From NCBI GenBank assembly GCA_039090855.1, contig CM076999.1, positions 113,273,072 to 113,337,071 of the forward strand: DNA of 64,000 nucleotides. The letters are read 5' to 3'. Of the stretch, positions 31,385 to 45,122 are shown piece after piece (the stretch's first letter is position 1; each line of letters opens with the position of its first letter). Below the pieces are notes generated by a model that did not search any database, was not told where the DNA came from, and saw nothing but the letters and a program-made list of their open reading frames with translations. This DNA is from Macrothele yani (Eukaryota; Arthropoda; Arachnida; Araneae; Macrothelidae). A program made the position numbers and the translations under genes.

Positions 31385-34300
31385 TACTTGGACATATTGT
31401 TTATAATACTAGCCTATTCAAAGTATTGTCCATCACTTTCTATACATTTCCGCAATCTTTGATACTTGGACATATTGTTAATAATGCTAGCCTATTCAAA
31501 GTATTGTCCATCACTTTCTATACATTTTCGCCATCTTTGATACTTGGACATATTGTTAATAATGCTAGCCTATTCAAAGTATTGTCCATCACTTTCTATA
31601 CATTTCCGCAATCTTTGATACTTGGACATATTGTTAATAATGCTAGCCTATTCAAAGTACTGTCCATCACTTTCTATACATTTCCGCAATCTTTGATACT
31701 TGGACATATTGTTAATAATCCTAGCCTATTCAAAGTATTGTCCATCACTTTCTATACATTTCCGCCATTTTTGATACTTGGACATATTGTTAATAATGCT
31801 TGCCTATTCAAAGTATTGTCCATCATTTCCGCCATCTTTGATACTTGGACATATTGTTAATAATGCTAGCCTATTCAAAGTATTGTCCATCACTTTCTAT
31901 ACATTTCCGTTATTTTTGATACTTGGACATATTGTTAATAATGCTAGCCTATTCAAAGTATTGTCCATCACTTTCTATACATTTCCGCCATCTTTGATAC
32001 TTGGACATATTGTTAATAATGCTAGCCTATTCAAAGTATTGTCCATCACTTTCTATACATTTCCGCCATTTTTGATACTTGGACATATTGTTAATAATGC
32101 TTGCCTATTCAAAGTATTGTCCATCATTTCCGCCATCTTTGATACTTGGACATATTGTTAATAATGCTAGCCTATTCAAAGTATTGTCCATCACTTTCTA
32201 TACATTTTCGCCATCTTTGATACTTGGACATATTGTTAATAATGCTAGCCTATTCAAAGTATCGTCCATCACTTTCTACTCATTTCCGCAATCTTTGATA
32301 CTTGGACATATTGTTAATAATGCTAGCCTATTCAAAGTATTGTCCATCACTTTCTATACATTTCCGTTATTTTTGATACTTGGACATATTGTTAATAATG
32401 CTAGCCTATTCAAAGTATTGTCCATCACTTTCTGTACATTTCCGCCATCTTTGATACTTGGACATATTGTTAATAATACTAGCCTATTCAAAGTATTGTC
32501 CATCACTTTCTATACATTTCCGCAATCTTTGATACTTGGACATATTGTTAATAATGCTAGCCTATTCAAAGTATTGTCCATCACTTTCTATACATTTCCG
32601 CCATCTTTGATACTTGGACATATTGTTAATAATGCTAGCCTATTCAAAGTATTGTCCATCACTTTCTATACATTTCCGCCATTTTTGATACTTGGACATA
32701 TTGTTAATAATGCTTGCCTATTCAAAGTATTGTCCATCATTTCCGCCATCTTTGATACTTGGACATATTGTTAATAATGCTAGCCTATTCAAAGTATTGT
32801 CCATCACTTTCTATACATTTTCGCCATCTTTGATACTTGGACATATTGTTAATAATGCTAGCCTATTCAAAGTATCGTCCATCACTTTCTACTCATTTCC
32901 GCAATCTTTGGTACTTGGACATATTGTTAATAATGCTAGCCTATTCAAAGTATTGTCCATCGCTTTCTGTACATTTTCGCCATCTTTGATACTTGGACAT
33001 ATTGTTAATAATGCTAGCCTATTCAAAGTATTGTCCATCACTTTCTATACATTTCCGTTATTTTTGATACTTGGACATATTGTTAATAATGCTAGCCTAT
33101 TCAAAGTATTGTCCATCACTTTCTGTACATTTCCGCCATCTTTGATACTTGGACATATTGTTAATAATACTAGCCTATTCAAAGTATTGTCCATCACTTT
33201 CTATACATTTCCGCAATCTTTGATACTTGGACATATTGTTAATAATGCTAGCCTATTCAAAGTATTGTCCATCACTTTCTATACATTTCCGCCATCTTTG
33301 ATACTTGGACATATTGTTAATAATGCTAGCCTATTCAAAGTATTGTCCATCACTTTCTATACATTTCCGCCATTTTTGATACTTGGACATATTGTTAATA
33401 ATGCTTGCCTATTCAAAGTATTGTCCATCATTTCCGCCATCTTTGATACTTGGACATATTGTTAATAATGCTAGCCTATTCAAAGTATTGTCCATCACTT
33501 TCTATACATTTTCGCCATCTTTGATACTTGGACATATTGTTAATAATGCTAGCCTATTCAAAGTATCGTCCATCACTTTCTACTCATTTCCGCAATCTTT
33601 GGTACTTGGACATATTGTTAATAATGCTAGCCTATTCAAAGTATTGTCCATCGCTTTCTGTACATTTTCGCTATCTTTGATACTTGGACATATTGTTAAT
33701 AATGCTAGCCTATTCAAAGTATTGTCCATCACTTTCTATACATTTCCGTTATTTTTGATACTTGGACATATTGTTAATAATGCTAGCCTATTCAAAGTAT
33801 TGTCCATCACTTTCTGTACATTTCCGCCATCTTTGATACTTGGACATATTGTTAATAATACTAGCCTATTCAAAGTATTGTCCATCACTTTCTATACATT
33901 TCCGCAATCTTTGATACTTGGACATATTGTTAATAATGCTAGCCTATTCAAAGTATTGTCCATCACTTTCTATACATTTCCGCCATTTTTGATACTTGGA
34001 CATATTGTTAATAATGCTTGCCTATTCAAAGTATTGTCCATCATTTCCGCCATCTTTGATACTTGGACATATTGTTAATAATGCTAGCCTATTCAAAGTA
34101 TTGTCCATCACTTTCTATACATTTCCGCCATCTTTGATACTTGGACATATGGTTAATAATGCTAGCCTATTCAAAGTATCGTCCATCACTTTCTACTCAT
34201 TTCCGCAATCTTTGGTACTTGGACATATTGTTAATAATGCTAGTCTATTCAAAGTATTGTCCATCGCTTTCTGTACATTTTCGCTATCTTTGATACTTGG

Positions 34301-37300
34301 ACATATTGTTAATAATGCTAGCCTATTCAAAGTATTGTCCATCACTTTCTATACATTTCCGTTATTTTTGATACTTGGACATATTGTTAATAATGCTAGC
34401 CTATTCAAAGTATTGTCCATCATTTCCGCCATCTTTGATACTTGGACATATTGTTAATAATGCTAGCCTATTCAAAGTATTGTCCATCACTTTCTATACA
34501 TTTTCGCCATCTTTGATACTTGGACATATTGTTAATAATGCTAGCCTATTCAAAGTATCGTCCATCACTTTCTACTCATTTCCGCAATCTTTGGTACTTG
34601 GACATATTGTTAATAATGCTAGCCTATTCAAAGTATTGTCCATCGCTTTCTGTACATTTTCGCCATCTTTGATACTTGGACATATTGTTAATAATGCTAG
34701 CCTATTCAAAGTATTGTCCATCACTTTCTATACATTTCCGTTATTTTTGATACTTGGACATATTGTTAATAATGCTAGCCTATTCAAAGTATTGTCCATC
34801 ACTTTCTGTACATTTCCGCCATCTTTGATACTTGGACATATTGTTAATAATACTAGCCTATTCAAAGTATTGTCCATCACTTTCTATACATTTCCGCAAT
34901 CTTTGATACTTGGACATATTGTTAATAATGCTAGCCTATTCAAAGTATTGTCCATCACTTTCTATACATTTCCGCCATCTTTGATACTTGGACATATTGT
35001 TAATAATGCTAGCCTATTCAAAGTATTGTCCATCACTTTCTATACATTTCCGCCATTTTTGATACTTGGACATATTGTTAATAATGCTTGCCTATTCAAA
35101 GTATTGTCCATCATTTCCGCCATCTTTGATACTTGGACATATTGTTAATAATGCTAGCCTATTCAAAGTATTGTCCATCACTTTCTATACATTTTCGCCA
35201 TCTTTGATACTTGGACATATTGTTAATAATGCTAGCCTATTCAAAGTATCGTCCATCACTTTCTACTCATTTCCGCAATCTTTGGTACTTGGACATATTG
35301 TTAATAATGCTAGCCTATTCAAAGTATTGTCCATCGCTTTCTGTACATTTTCGCCATCTTTGATACTTGGACATATTGTTAATAATGCTAGCCTATTCAA
35401 AGTATTGTCCATCACTTTCTATACATTTCCGTTATTTTTGATACTTGGACATATTGTTAATAATGCTAGCCTATTCAAAGTATTGTCCATCACTTTCTGT
35501 ACATTTCCGCCATCTTTGATACTTGGACATATTGTTAATAATACTAGCCTATTCAAAGTATTGTCCATCACTTTCTATACATTTCCGCAATCTTTGATAC
35601 TTGGACATATTGTTAATAATGCTAGCCTATTCAAAGTATTGTCCATCACTTTCTATACATTTCCGCCATTTTTGATACTTGGACATATTGTTAATAATGC
35701 TTGCCTATTCAAAGTATTGTCCATCATTTCCGCCATCTTTGATACTTGGACATATTGTTAATAATGCTAGCCTATTCAAAGTATTGTCCATCACTTTCTA
35801 TACATTTCCGCCATCTTTGATACTTGGACATATGGTTAATAATGCTAGCCTATTCAAAGTATCGTCCATCACTTTCTACTCATTTCCGCAATCTTTGGTA
35901 CTTGGACATATTGTTAATAATGCTAGTCTATTCAAAGTATTGTCCATCGCTTTCTGTACATTTTCGCCATCTTTGATACTTGGACATATTGTTAATAATG
36001 CTAGCCTATTCAAAGTATTGTCCATCACTTTCTATACATTTCCGTTATTTTTGATACTTGGACATATTGTTAATAATGCTAGCCTATTCAAAGTATTGTC
36101 CATCACTTTCTATACATTTCCGCCATCTTTGATACTTGGACATATTGTTAATAATGCCAGCCTATTCAAAGTACTGTCCATCACTTTCTGTACATTTCCG
36201 CCATCTTTGATACTTGGACATATTGTTAATAATGCTAGCCTATTCAAAGTATTGTCCATCACTTTCTATACATTTCCGCAATCTTTGATACTTGGACATA
36301 TTGTTAATAATGCTAGCCTATTCAAAGTATTGTCCATCACTTCCTGTACATTTTCGCCATCTTTGATACTTGGACATATTGTTAATAATGCTAGCCTATT
36401 CAAAGTATTGTCCATCACTTTCTATACATTTCCGCCATTTTTGATACTTGGACATATTGTTAATAATGCTTGCCTATTCAAAGTATTGTCCATCATTTCC
36501 GCCATCTTTGATACTTGGACATATTGTTAATAATGCTAGCCTATTCAAAGTATTGTCCATCACTTTCTATACATTTCCGCCATCTTTGATACTTGGACAT
36601 ATGGTTAATAATGCTAGCCTATTCAAAGTATCGTCCATCACTTTCTACTCATTTCCGCAATCTTTGGTACTTGGACATATTGTTAATAATGCTAGTCTAT
36701 TCAAAGTATTGTCCATCGCTTTCTGTACATTTTCGCTATCTTTGATACTTGGACATATTGTTAATAATGCTAGCCTATTCAAAGTATTGTCCATCACTTT
36801 CTATACATTTCCGTTATTTTTGATACTTGGACATATTGTTAATAATGCTAGCCTATTCAAAGTATTGTCCATCATTTCCGCCATCTTTGATACTTGGACA
36901 TATTGTTAATAATGCTAGCCTATTCAAAGTATTGTCCATCACTTTCTATACATTTTCGCCATCTTTGATACTTGGACATATTGTTAATAATGCTAGCCTA
37001 TTCAAAGTATCGTCCATCACTTTCTACTCATTTCCGCAATCTTTGGTACTTGGACATATTGTTAATAATGCTAGCCTATTCAAAGTATTGTCCATCGCTT
37101 TCTGTACATTTTCGCCATCTTTGATACTTGGACATATTGTTAATAATGCTAGCCTATTCAAAGTATTGTCCATCACTTTCTATACATTTCCGTTATTTTT
37201 GATACTTGGACATATTGTTAATAATGCTAGCCTATTCAAAGTATTGTCCATCACTTTCTGTACATTTCCGCCATCTTTGATACTTGGACATATTGTTAAT

Positions 37301-40300
37301 AATACTAGCCTATTCAAAGTATTGTCCATCACTTTCTATACATTTCCGCAATCTTTGATACTTGGACATATTGTTAATAATGCTAGCCTATTCAAAGTAT
37401 TGTCCATCACTTTCTATACATTTCCGCCATCTTTGATACTTGGACATATTGTTAATAATGCTAGCCTATTCAAAGTATTGTCCATCACTTTCTATACATT
37501 TCCGCCATTTTTGATACTTGGACATATTGTTAATAATGCTTGCCTATTCAAAGTATTGTCCATCATTTCCGCCATCTTTGATACTTGGACATATTGTTAA
37601 TAATGCTAGCCTATTCAAAGTATTGTCCATCACTTTCTATACATTTTCGCCATCTTTGATACTTGGACATATTGTTAATAATGCTAGCCTATTCAAAGTA
37701 TCGTCCATCACTTTCTACTCATTTCCGCAATCTTTGGTACTTGGACATATTGTTAATAATGCTAGCCTATTCAAAGTATTGTCCATCGCTTTCTGTACAT
37801 TTTCGCCATCTTTGATACTTGGACATATTGTTAATAATGCTAGCCTATTCAAAGTATTGTCCATCACTTTCTATACATTTCCGTTATTTTTGATACTTGG
37901 ACATATTGTTAATAATGCTAGCCTATTCAAAGTATTGTCCATCACTTTCTGTACATTTCCGCCATCTTTGATACTTGGACATGTTATTAATAATACTAGC
38001 CTATTCAAAGTATTGTCCATCACTTTCCATACATTTCCGCAATCTTTGATACTTGGACATATTGTTAATAATGCTAGCCTATTCAAAGTATTGTCCATCA
38101 CTTTCTATACATTTCCGCCATTTTTGATACTTGGACATATTGTTAATAATGCTTGCCTATTCAAAGTATTGTCCATCATTTCCGCCATCTTTGATACTTG
38201 GACATATTGTTAATAATGCTAGCCTATTCAAAGTATTGTCCATCACTTTCTATACATTTCCGCAATCTTTGATACTTGGACATATTGTTAATAATGCTAG
38301 CCTATTCAAAGTATCGTCCATCACTTTCTACTCATTTCCGCAATCTTTGGTACTTGGACATATTGTTAATAATGCTAGCCTATTCAAAGTATTGTCCATC
38401 GCTTTCTGTACATTTTCGCTATCTTTGATACTTGGACATATTGTTAATAATGCTAGCCTATTCAAAGTATTGTCCATCACTTTCTATACATTTCCGTTAT
38501 TTTTGATACTTGGACATATTGTTAATAATGCTAGCCTATTCAAAGTATTGTCCATCACTTTCTATACATTTCCGCCATCTTTGATACTTGGACATATTGT
38601 TAATAATGCCAGCCTATTCAAAGTACTGTCCATCACTTTCTGTACATTTCCGCCATCTTTGATACTTGGACATATTGTTAATAATGCTAGCCTATTCAAA
38701 GTATTGTCCATCACTTTCTATACATTTCCGCAATCTTTGATACTTGGACATATTGTTAATAATGCTAGCCTATTCAAAGTATTGTCCATCACTTCCTGTA
38801 CATTTTCGCCATCTTTGATACTTGGACATATTGTTAATAATGCTAGCCTATTCAAAGTATTGTCCATCACTTCCTGTACATTTCCGCCATCTTTGATACT
38901 TGGACATGTTATTAATAATGCTAGCCTATTCAAAGTATTGTCCATCACTTTCTGTACATTTCCGCCATCTTTGATACTTGGACATGTTATTAATAATGCT
39001 AGCCTATTCAAAGTATTGTCCATCACTTTCTATACATTTCCGCAATCTTTGATACTTGGACATATTGTTAATAATGCTAGCCTATTCAAAGTATTGTCCA
39101 TCACTTCCTGTACATTTTCGCCATCTTTGATACTTGGACATATTGTTAATAATGCTAGCCTATTCAAAGTATTGTCCATCACTTCCTGTACATTTCCGCC
39201 ATCTTTGATACTTGGACATGTTATTAATAATGCTAGCCTATTCAAAGTATTGTCCATCACTTTCTATACATTTCCGCCATTTTTGATACTTGGACATATT
39301 GTTAATAATGCTTGCCTATTCAAAGTATTGTCCATCATTTCCGCCATCTTTGATACTTGGACATATTGTTAATAATGCTAGCCTATTCAAAGTATTGTCC
39401 ATCACTTCCTGTACATTTTCGCCATCTTTGATACTTGGACATATTGTTAATAACGCTAGCCTATTCAAAGTATTGTCCATCACTTCCTGTACATTTCCGC
39501 CATCTTTGATACTTGGACATGTTATTAATAATGCTAGCCTATTCAAAGTATTGTCCATCACTTTCTGTACATTTCCGCCATCTTTGATACTTGGACATGT
39601 TATTAATAATGCTAGCCTATTCAAAGTATTGTCCATCACTTCCTGTACATTTCCGCCATCTTTGATACTTGGACATATTGTTAATAATGCTTGCCTATTC
39701 AAAGTATTGTCCATCATTTCCGCCATATTTGATACTTGGACATATTGTTAATAATGCTAGCCTATTCAAAGTATTGTCCATCACTTTCTGTACATTTCCG
39801 CCATCTTTGATACTTGGACATATTGTTAATAATGCTAGCCTATTCAAAGTATCGTCCATCACTTTCTACTCATTTCCGCAATCTTTGGTACTTGGACATA
39901 TTGTTAATAATGCTAGCCTATTCAAAGTATTGTCCATCGCTTTCTGTACATTTTCGCCATCTTTGATACTTGGACATATTGTTAATAATGCTAGCCTATT
40001 CAAAGTATTGTCCATCACTTTCTATACATTTCCGTTATTTTTGATACTTGGACATATTGTTAATAATGCTAGCCTATTCAAAGTATTGTCCATCACTTCC
40101 TGTACATTTCCGCCATCTTTGATACTTGGACATATTGTTAATAATGCTAGCCTATTCAAAGTATTGTCCATCACTTCCTGTACATTTCCGCAATCTTTGA
40201 TACTTGGACATATTGTTAATAATGCTAGCCTATTCAGAGTATTGTACATCACTTTCTATACATTTCCGCAATCTTTGATACTTGGACATATTGTTAATAA

Positions 40301-42294
40301 TGCTAGACTATTCAAAGTATTGTCCATCACTTTCTATACATTTCCGCCATTTTTGATACTTGGACATATTGTTAATAATGCTTGCCTATTCAAAGTATTG
40401 TCCATCATTTCCGCCATCTTTGATACTTGGACATATTGTTAATAATGCTAGCCTATTCAAAGTATTGTCCATCACTTTCTATACATTTCCGCCATCTTTG
40501 ATACTTGGACATATTGTTAATAATGCTAGCCTATTCAAAGTATCGTCCATCACTTTCTACTCATTGCCGCAATCTTTGGTACTTGGACATATTGTTAATA
40601 ATGCTAGCCTATTCAAAGTATTGTCCATCGCTTTCTGTACATTTTCGCCATCTTTGATACTTGGACATATTGTTAATAATGCTAGCCTATTCAAAGTATT
40701 GTCCATCTCTTTCTATACATTTCCGTTATTTTTGATACTTGGACATATTGTTAATAATGCTGGCCTATTCAAAGTATTGTCCATCACTTCCTGTACATTT
40801 CCGCCATCTTTGATACTTGGACATGTTATTAATAATGCTAGCCTATTCAAAGTATTGTCCATCACTTTCTATACATTTCCGCCATTTTTGATACTTGGAC
40901 ATATTGTTAATAATGCTAGCCTATTCAAAGTATTGTCCATCACTTCCTGTACATTTTCGCCATCTTTGATACTTGGACATGTTATTAATAATGCTAGCCT
41001 ATTCAAAGTATTGTCCATCACTTTCTATACATTTCCGCAATCTTTGATACTTGGACATATTGTTAATAATGCTAGCCTATTCAAAGTATTGTCCATCACT
41101 TCCTGTACATTTTCGCCATCTTTGATACTTGGACATGTTATTAATAATGCTAGCCTATTCAAAGTATTGTCCATCACTTTCTATACATTTCCGCAATCTT
41201 TGATACTTGGACATATTGTTAATAATGCTAGCCTATTCAAAGTATTGTCCATCACTTCCTGTACATTTTCGCCATCTTTGATACTTAGACATATTGTTAA
41301 TAATGCTAGCCTATTCAAAGTATTGTCCATCACTTCCTGTACATTTCCGCCATCTTTGATACTTGGACATGTTATTAATAATGCTAGCCTATTCAAAGTA
41401 TTGTCCATCACTTTCCATACATTTCCGCAATCTTTGATACTTGGACATATTGTTAATAATGCTAGCCTATTCAAAGTATTGTCCATCACTTTCTATACAT
41501 TTCCGCAATCTTTGATACTTGGACATATTGTTAATAATGCTAGCCTATTCAAAGTATTGTCCATCACTTTCTATACATTTCCGCAATCTTTGATACTTGG
41601 ACATATTGTTAATAATGCTAGCCTATTCAAAGTATTGTCCATCACTTCCTGTACATTTTCGCCATCTTTGATACTTTTACATATTGTTAATAATGCTAGC
41701 CTATTCAAAGTATTGTCCATCACTTTCTATACATTTCCGCAATCTTTGATACTTGGACATATTGTTAATAATGCTAGCCTATTCAAAGTATTGTCCATCA
41801 CTTTCTATACATTTCCGCAATCTTTGATACTTGGACATATTGTTAATAATGCTAGCCTATTCAAAGTATTGTCCATCACTTCCTGTACATTTCCGCAATC
41901 TTTGATACTTGGACATGTTATTAATAATGCTAGCCTATTCAAAGTATTGTCCATCACTTTCTATACATTTCCGCCATCTTTGATACTTGGACATATTGTT
42001 AATAATGCTAGCCTATTCAAAGTATTGTCCATCACTTCCTGTACATTTTCGCCATCTTTGATACTTGGACATATTGTTAATAATGCTAGCCTATTCAAAG
42101 TATTGTCCATCACTTTCTATACATTTCCGCAGTCTTTGATACTTGGACATATTGTTAATAATGCTAGCCTATTCAAAGTATTGTCCATCACTTCCTGTAC
42201 ATTTCCGCAATCTTTGATACTTGGACATGTTATTAATAATGCTAGCCTATTCAAAGTATTGTCCATCACTTTCTATACATTTCCGCCATCTTTG
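31385..42294 (-). repeat. 78-bp satellite, about 142 units, from the mariner 3' end
   Basis: Each unit on the minus strand is CAAAGATGGCGGAAATGTAT and onward, encoding QRWRKCIESDGQYFE and a stop (48 nt), plus 30 nt of 3' UTR ending AACAATATGTCCAAGTAT. RW.KCI...G.YFE is the conserved mariner C-terminus. Length 10,910 bp equals about 127 units of 78 bp plus 15 of 67 bp. The 67-bp units lack 11 nt between two CAT triplets. Plus-strand reading is open for long stretches only because 78 is a multiple of three and that frame has no stop, so those frames are not genes. Confidence 0.96.
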
Positions 42295-42923
42295 AACCCA
42301 TTAATAAAATCCATTTTGGAAAAATTCCTGAGGCTGTCGTTTCACCCGTGAGTTCACAGCCACTTTAACGTCTGCCGCATTGTCGAAACTTTCCCCACGA
42401 AGGGTGCTTTTTCAAAGGGGCAAACACGAAAAAGTCTGAAGGAGCCAAATCAGGACTGTAGGGGGTTGGAGCATTACCGTCCACCCCATTTTGGCCATAG
42501 CCTGTGAAGTCTCCATTGAGGTGTGGGGACGTGCGTTATCATGGTGTAAAAACAACACCATGAAGTGGTATATCACATGTCGTTTCCTTCTGATAGCTTT
42601 CTTTAGCTTCTTCAATGTCTGCACGAAGTGAACACTGTTTATTGGTGCAACTCCTGGATGGTGACACGACGATCAGCTGTGATGAAGTCTTTCACTCGTT
42701 GCCTGTTGGCATCTGTCACTGCAGTTACGGGTCTTCCACTCCGTTGTTTGTCCGACACTGAACTTTCTCCCTCTCGAAACCTCTTCATCCATCTTCGGGC
42801 ATTAGTGATATCGATTGTGGCAGCTCCATACACTGCCAGGAGTCTTCTGTTTATTTCTGGAGCCTCACACCGCGCTTTTTCCAGGAATACAATTATGTCT
42901 CGTTGCTTTTCTCTGTTATTCAT
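42295..42923 (-). pseudogene. mariner transposase W, first-Asp region deleted
   Basis: Start at ATG 42923: MNNREKQRDIIVFLEKARCE, DNA-binding domain with WMKRFREGESSVSDKQRSGR, ending TADRRVTIQELHQ at about 42639. The sequence then jumps to TLKKLKKAIRRKRHVIYHFM and VLFLHHDNARPHTSMETSQA (second Asp), so roughly 80 residues with the first catalytic Asp are gone. PTVLIWLLQTF and neighbouring frames cover the YSPDLAPSDFF region, and AADVKVAVNSRVKRQPQEFF leads into WVQRWRKCIESDGQYFE at the array edge. Frameshifts and the deletion make it non-functional. Confidence 0.9.
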
Positions 42924-42960
42924 GATCTTTATTTCCGATTCAGAAAAAAAAATTGTTCCC

Positions 42961-43249
42961 TCATTGGTAACATACCATAGTACATGTCAGTGCCGTTTCA
43001 TTAAAATCACCTCAAAATTTCAAAAGTTATTAAGGAGGATGCTTGACTTTCAAGAAGCCCTTTGCATTAAAATGTCACAACATAAGCAGTTCCTTTATGT
43101 GCGGTTTTTCTAAACAAAAGAGAATTATCGGCACCATTGTAAAGTATAATAAGTGATATTCGTACCACGAATTTTAAATACTACTCATGAAATAGAATAA
43201 ATTAGCAACGTTTATTCCTAATTTAAGGTTTATTTAAGATCGACTATAT
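42961..43249. other. no feature recognised
   Basis: AT-rich sequence between mariner W and the Penelope-like fragment. It may hold the degraded right end of mariner W. Confidence 0.35.
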
Positions 43250-43727
43250 TTTTGCAGAGCATTTGGCTCGGCATCATCAGGATGAATGGAGCGTAAACAT
43301 TCAAATCATTGGGACATCATCAGAGTTCTGACTGTAGCAGATTTTGATGAGTTGTTTCCACGCGCTTGAAAGATATGGAGTAGACGTCATGTCGTTGACA
43401 AGCCGTGAAGAGTTCCGGTATAAGTTGGTTGGCTGACTGATTTTTATGGCGCAAGGGACATCTTTGAATAAAGAGCGCTCCGGTATATGTTGCAAGCTTC
43501 TAATATATTAAGCTTGTTAGTCGAATCCGGTTTACAAATAAGCGTAGCGTTTCCAAACAAACCTTTATAGTTATTTTCGTGAGAATATTGGGCTACTGAC
43601 TTCTTCAGTTCATAGGTTCGTACGTAAGTCTTGTGTTCCTTCACACAGAAACTTAAAGCCATACGGGTCTGTCTTATATGTGAAAATCCACATTCACAAT
43701 GTATCTGATAAATTCCCCAGGAACTTA
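43250..43727 (-). pseudogene. Penelope-like GIY-YIG endonuclease fragment
   Basis: Minus-strand translation from the Tc1 boundary reads GIYQIHCECGFSHIRQTR, a GIY...C.C...IGQT nuclease core with Gly changed to Arg. It continues CVKEHKTYVRTYELKKSVAQ and ILEACNIYRSALYSKM, the downstream helix with the Glu. The Cys pair between GIY and YIG is typical of Penelope-like endonucleases. Sequence upstream of the GIY motif is lost where Tc1 C starts. Confidence 0.8.
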
Positions 43728-43875
43728 CACTTTATTGATAAAAGTCACTGGACACCCCTTCAGACGTTAACGAACGGATTCTCTGCGTTGTTAGGATGCG
43801 CGGTACAGCTGCAAACGGTATAAAAGCAAGACTACAGCTGATCACGATCATTTCGCACTCTAGGGTTGAGTGAAA

Positions 43876-44946
43876 ATGTCGGGGCGGAAGAGAACTGACT
43901 TTGATAAATGAAAGATTGTTGGGTGTTATATTAGTGGGTTGTCCATAAGAGAAACCGAGAGGCGTTTAAACACACACAATTCAACTGTCTTGGATGCACT
44001 GAATAAGTGGATGACACATGGCTTGCCTGAAGTAGCAAAACGTACCGGCATACCAAAAAAAAAAAAAAAATAATGATACAGGACGTCGAAGCCTCAGGAG
44101 AGTCGTTACAGCTAATCGACGGAATATTGCACATGACTTAAATGTACAGGTGAGTAAAAATGCTGGAACCTCGGTATGTACAAGTACCATTCGCAGACAA
44201 CTTCATTCCATGAGTTACCGTGGTCGTGCGGCTGCCTTTCATCTCCACTCGGAATACTACTCGTCGTTTAACATGGTGTAAAGAACATTTATCGTGGACC
44301 GTAGATCAATGGAAACGGGTCCTGGGGACTGATGAATCCATATACACGAGCCATCAGTTGGATGGCCGTGTGTGGGTATGGTGGCATCCGGGGCAACGCT
44401 ATTTATCACAATGTACTGTTCCTACGGCCAGGTTTGGAGCTGGCAGTGTACTTGTGTGGGGGTGTTTTTCGTGGTGTGGTCCCGGCCCATTGGTTATCGT
44501 GGGCGAACCTGTTAGCCAGCACGTCTACTATGATAAACAATTATGCCCTACCAACTCTGTGGCAATACTATGGAACTGAGCCTTGTTGGTACCAGCAGGA
44601 TAATGCACCGAGCCTTGTTGGTACCAGCAGGATAATGCACCGAGCCATAAAGCAAGGACTGTTTTGGCGTGGTTTGACGATAATTCCGGATCGTGTGAGG
44701 ACCGGCCAACACAGAACCCTGATCTTAATCCCATAGAGCACCCATGGGATGAATTAGAGTGCTGCATAAGAAGTTTGAAACCAAGGCTTTCTACTAAGCA
44801 ACAGTAAGCAGCAGCAGGATTACGTACTGAATGGAAGCGCATACCTATCGCTGTGTTCCAAAACCTTGTCGAAAGCATGTCTCGAAGGGTCAGTGCATGC
44901 ATTAAGGCCAAAGGTGGCCGACACCATACTAAAGTATGTCCATAAA
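43876..44946 (+). pseudogene. Tc1-like transposase C
   Basis: MSGRKRTDFDK followed by a stop, then KIVGCYISGLSIRETERRLN. The helix-turn-helix region is followed by a poly-A tract (44056-44071) that breaks the frame. A frame from 44220 carries EHLSWTVDQWKRVLGTDES (first Asp kept) and FGAGSVLVWGCFSWCGPGPL. A 32-bp exact tandem duplication (44578-44641, GAGCCTTGTTGGTACCAGCA...) doubles the WYQQDNAP block holding the second Asp and shifts the frame. The NPIEHPWDEL segment with the Glu is at about 44730. Confidence 0.9.
44578..44641 (+). repeat. 32-bp tandem duplication in Tc1 C
   Basis: Two exact copies of a 32-bp unit starting GAGCCTTGTTGGTACCAGCA and ending ATAATGCACC lie head to tail. Confidence 0.97.
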
Positions 44947-45122
44947 TGCTATGTTGTGTTTCTCTTCTAGGTGTAAGGTGACTTTTTTCAATGTAGTGTA
45001 TGTCTTCGACGTAGTCTTTTGATGTGTAACAGGAGAAGTTCACAAATAAAAGCTTTGTGCAAAATTTTGGGACTACAAGTTGCTAATAGCTTTCTCTTTA
45101 CATTTCGTTTCATTTTACTTAG

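Larger units (their letters stand above)
31303..42960 (-). mobile_element. mariner element W expanded by an internal satellite
   Basis: The left terminus CAAGGGGCATTCTGAAAGT follows TA at 31303 and is the 3' end of a minus-strand mariner. After ~80 bp of 3' UTR comes the 78-bp array (31385-42294). The remaining transposase lies at 42295-42923. I could not find the matching right terminal repeat, so the right limit is approximate. Without the array the element would be under 1 kb. Confidence 0.85.
43728..44998 (+). mobile_element. Tc1-like element C, complete ends
   Basis: Terminal repeats CACTTTATTGATAAAAGTCA at 43728 and the complement (GTGACTTTTTTCAATGTAGTG) ending 44998, with TA flanks. 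Same family as A and B. It is inserted at the edge of Penelope-like sequence. Confidence 0.92.

Noticed and set aside
31385..42294. Array considered as a CRISPR array
   Set aside because: The repeats are contiguous 78-bp units without unique spacers, and the setting is a eukaryotic intron.
31366..42351. Long plus-strand open frames (up to ~660 codons) with a 26-residue hydrophobic repeat in the 78-bp array
   Set aside because: They are open only because the unit length is a multiple of three and lacks stops in that frame. They break exactly at each 67-bp unit, have no start context, and are antisense to the mariner transposase end.
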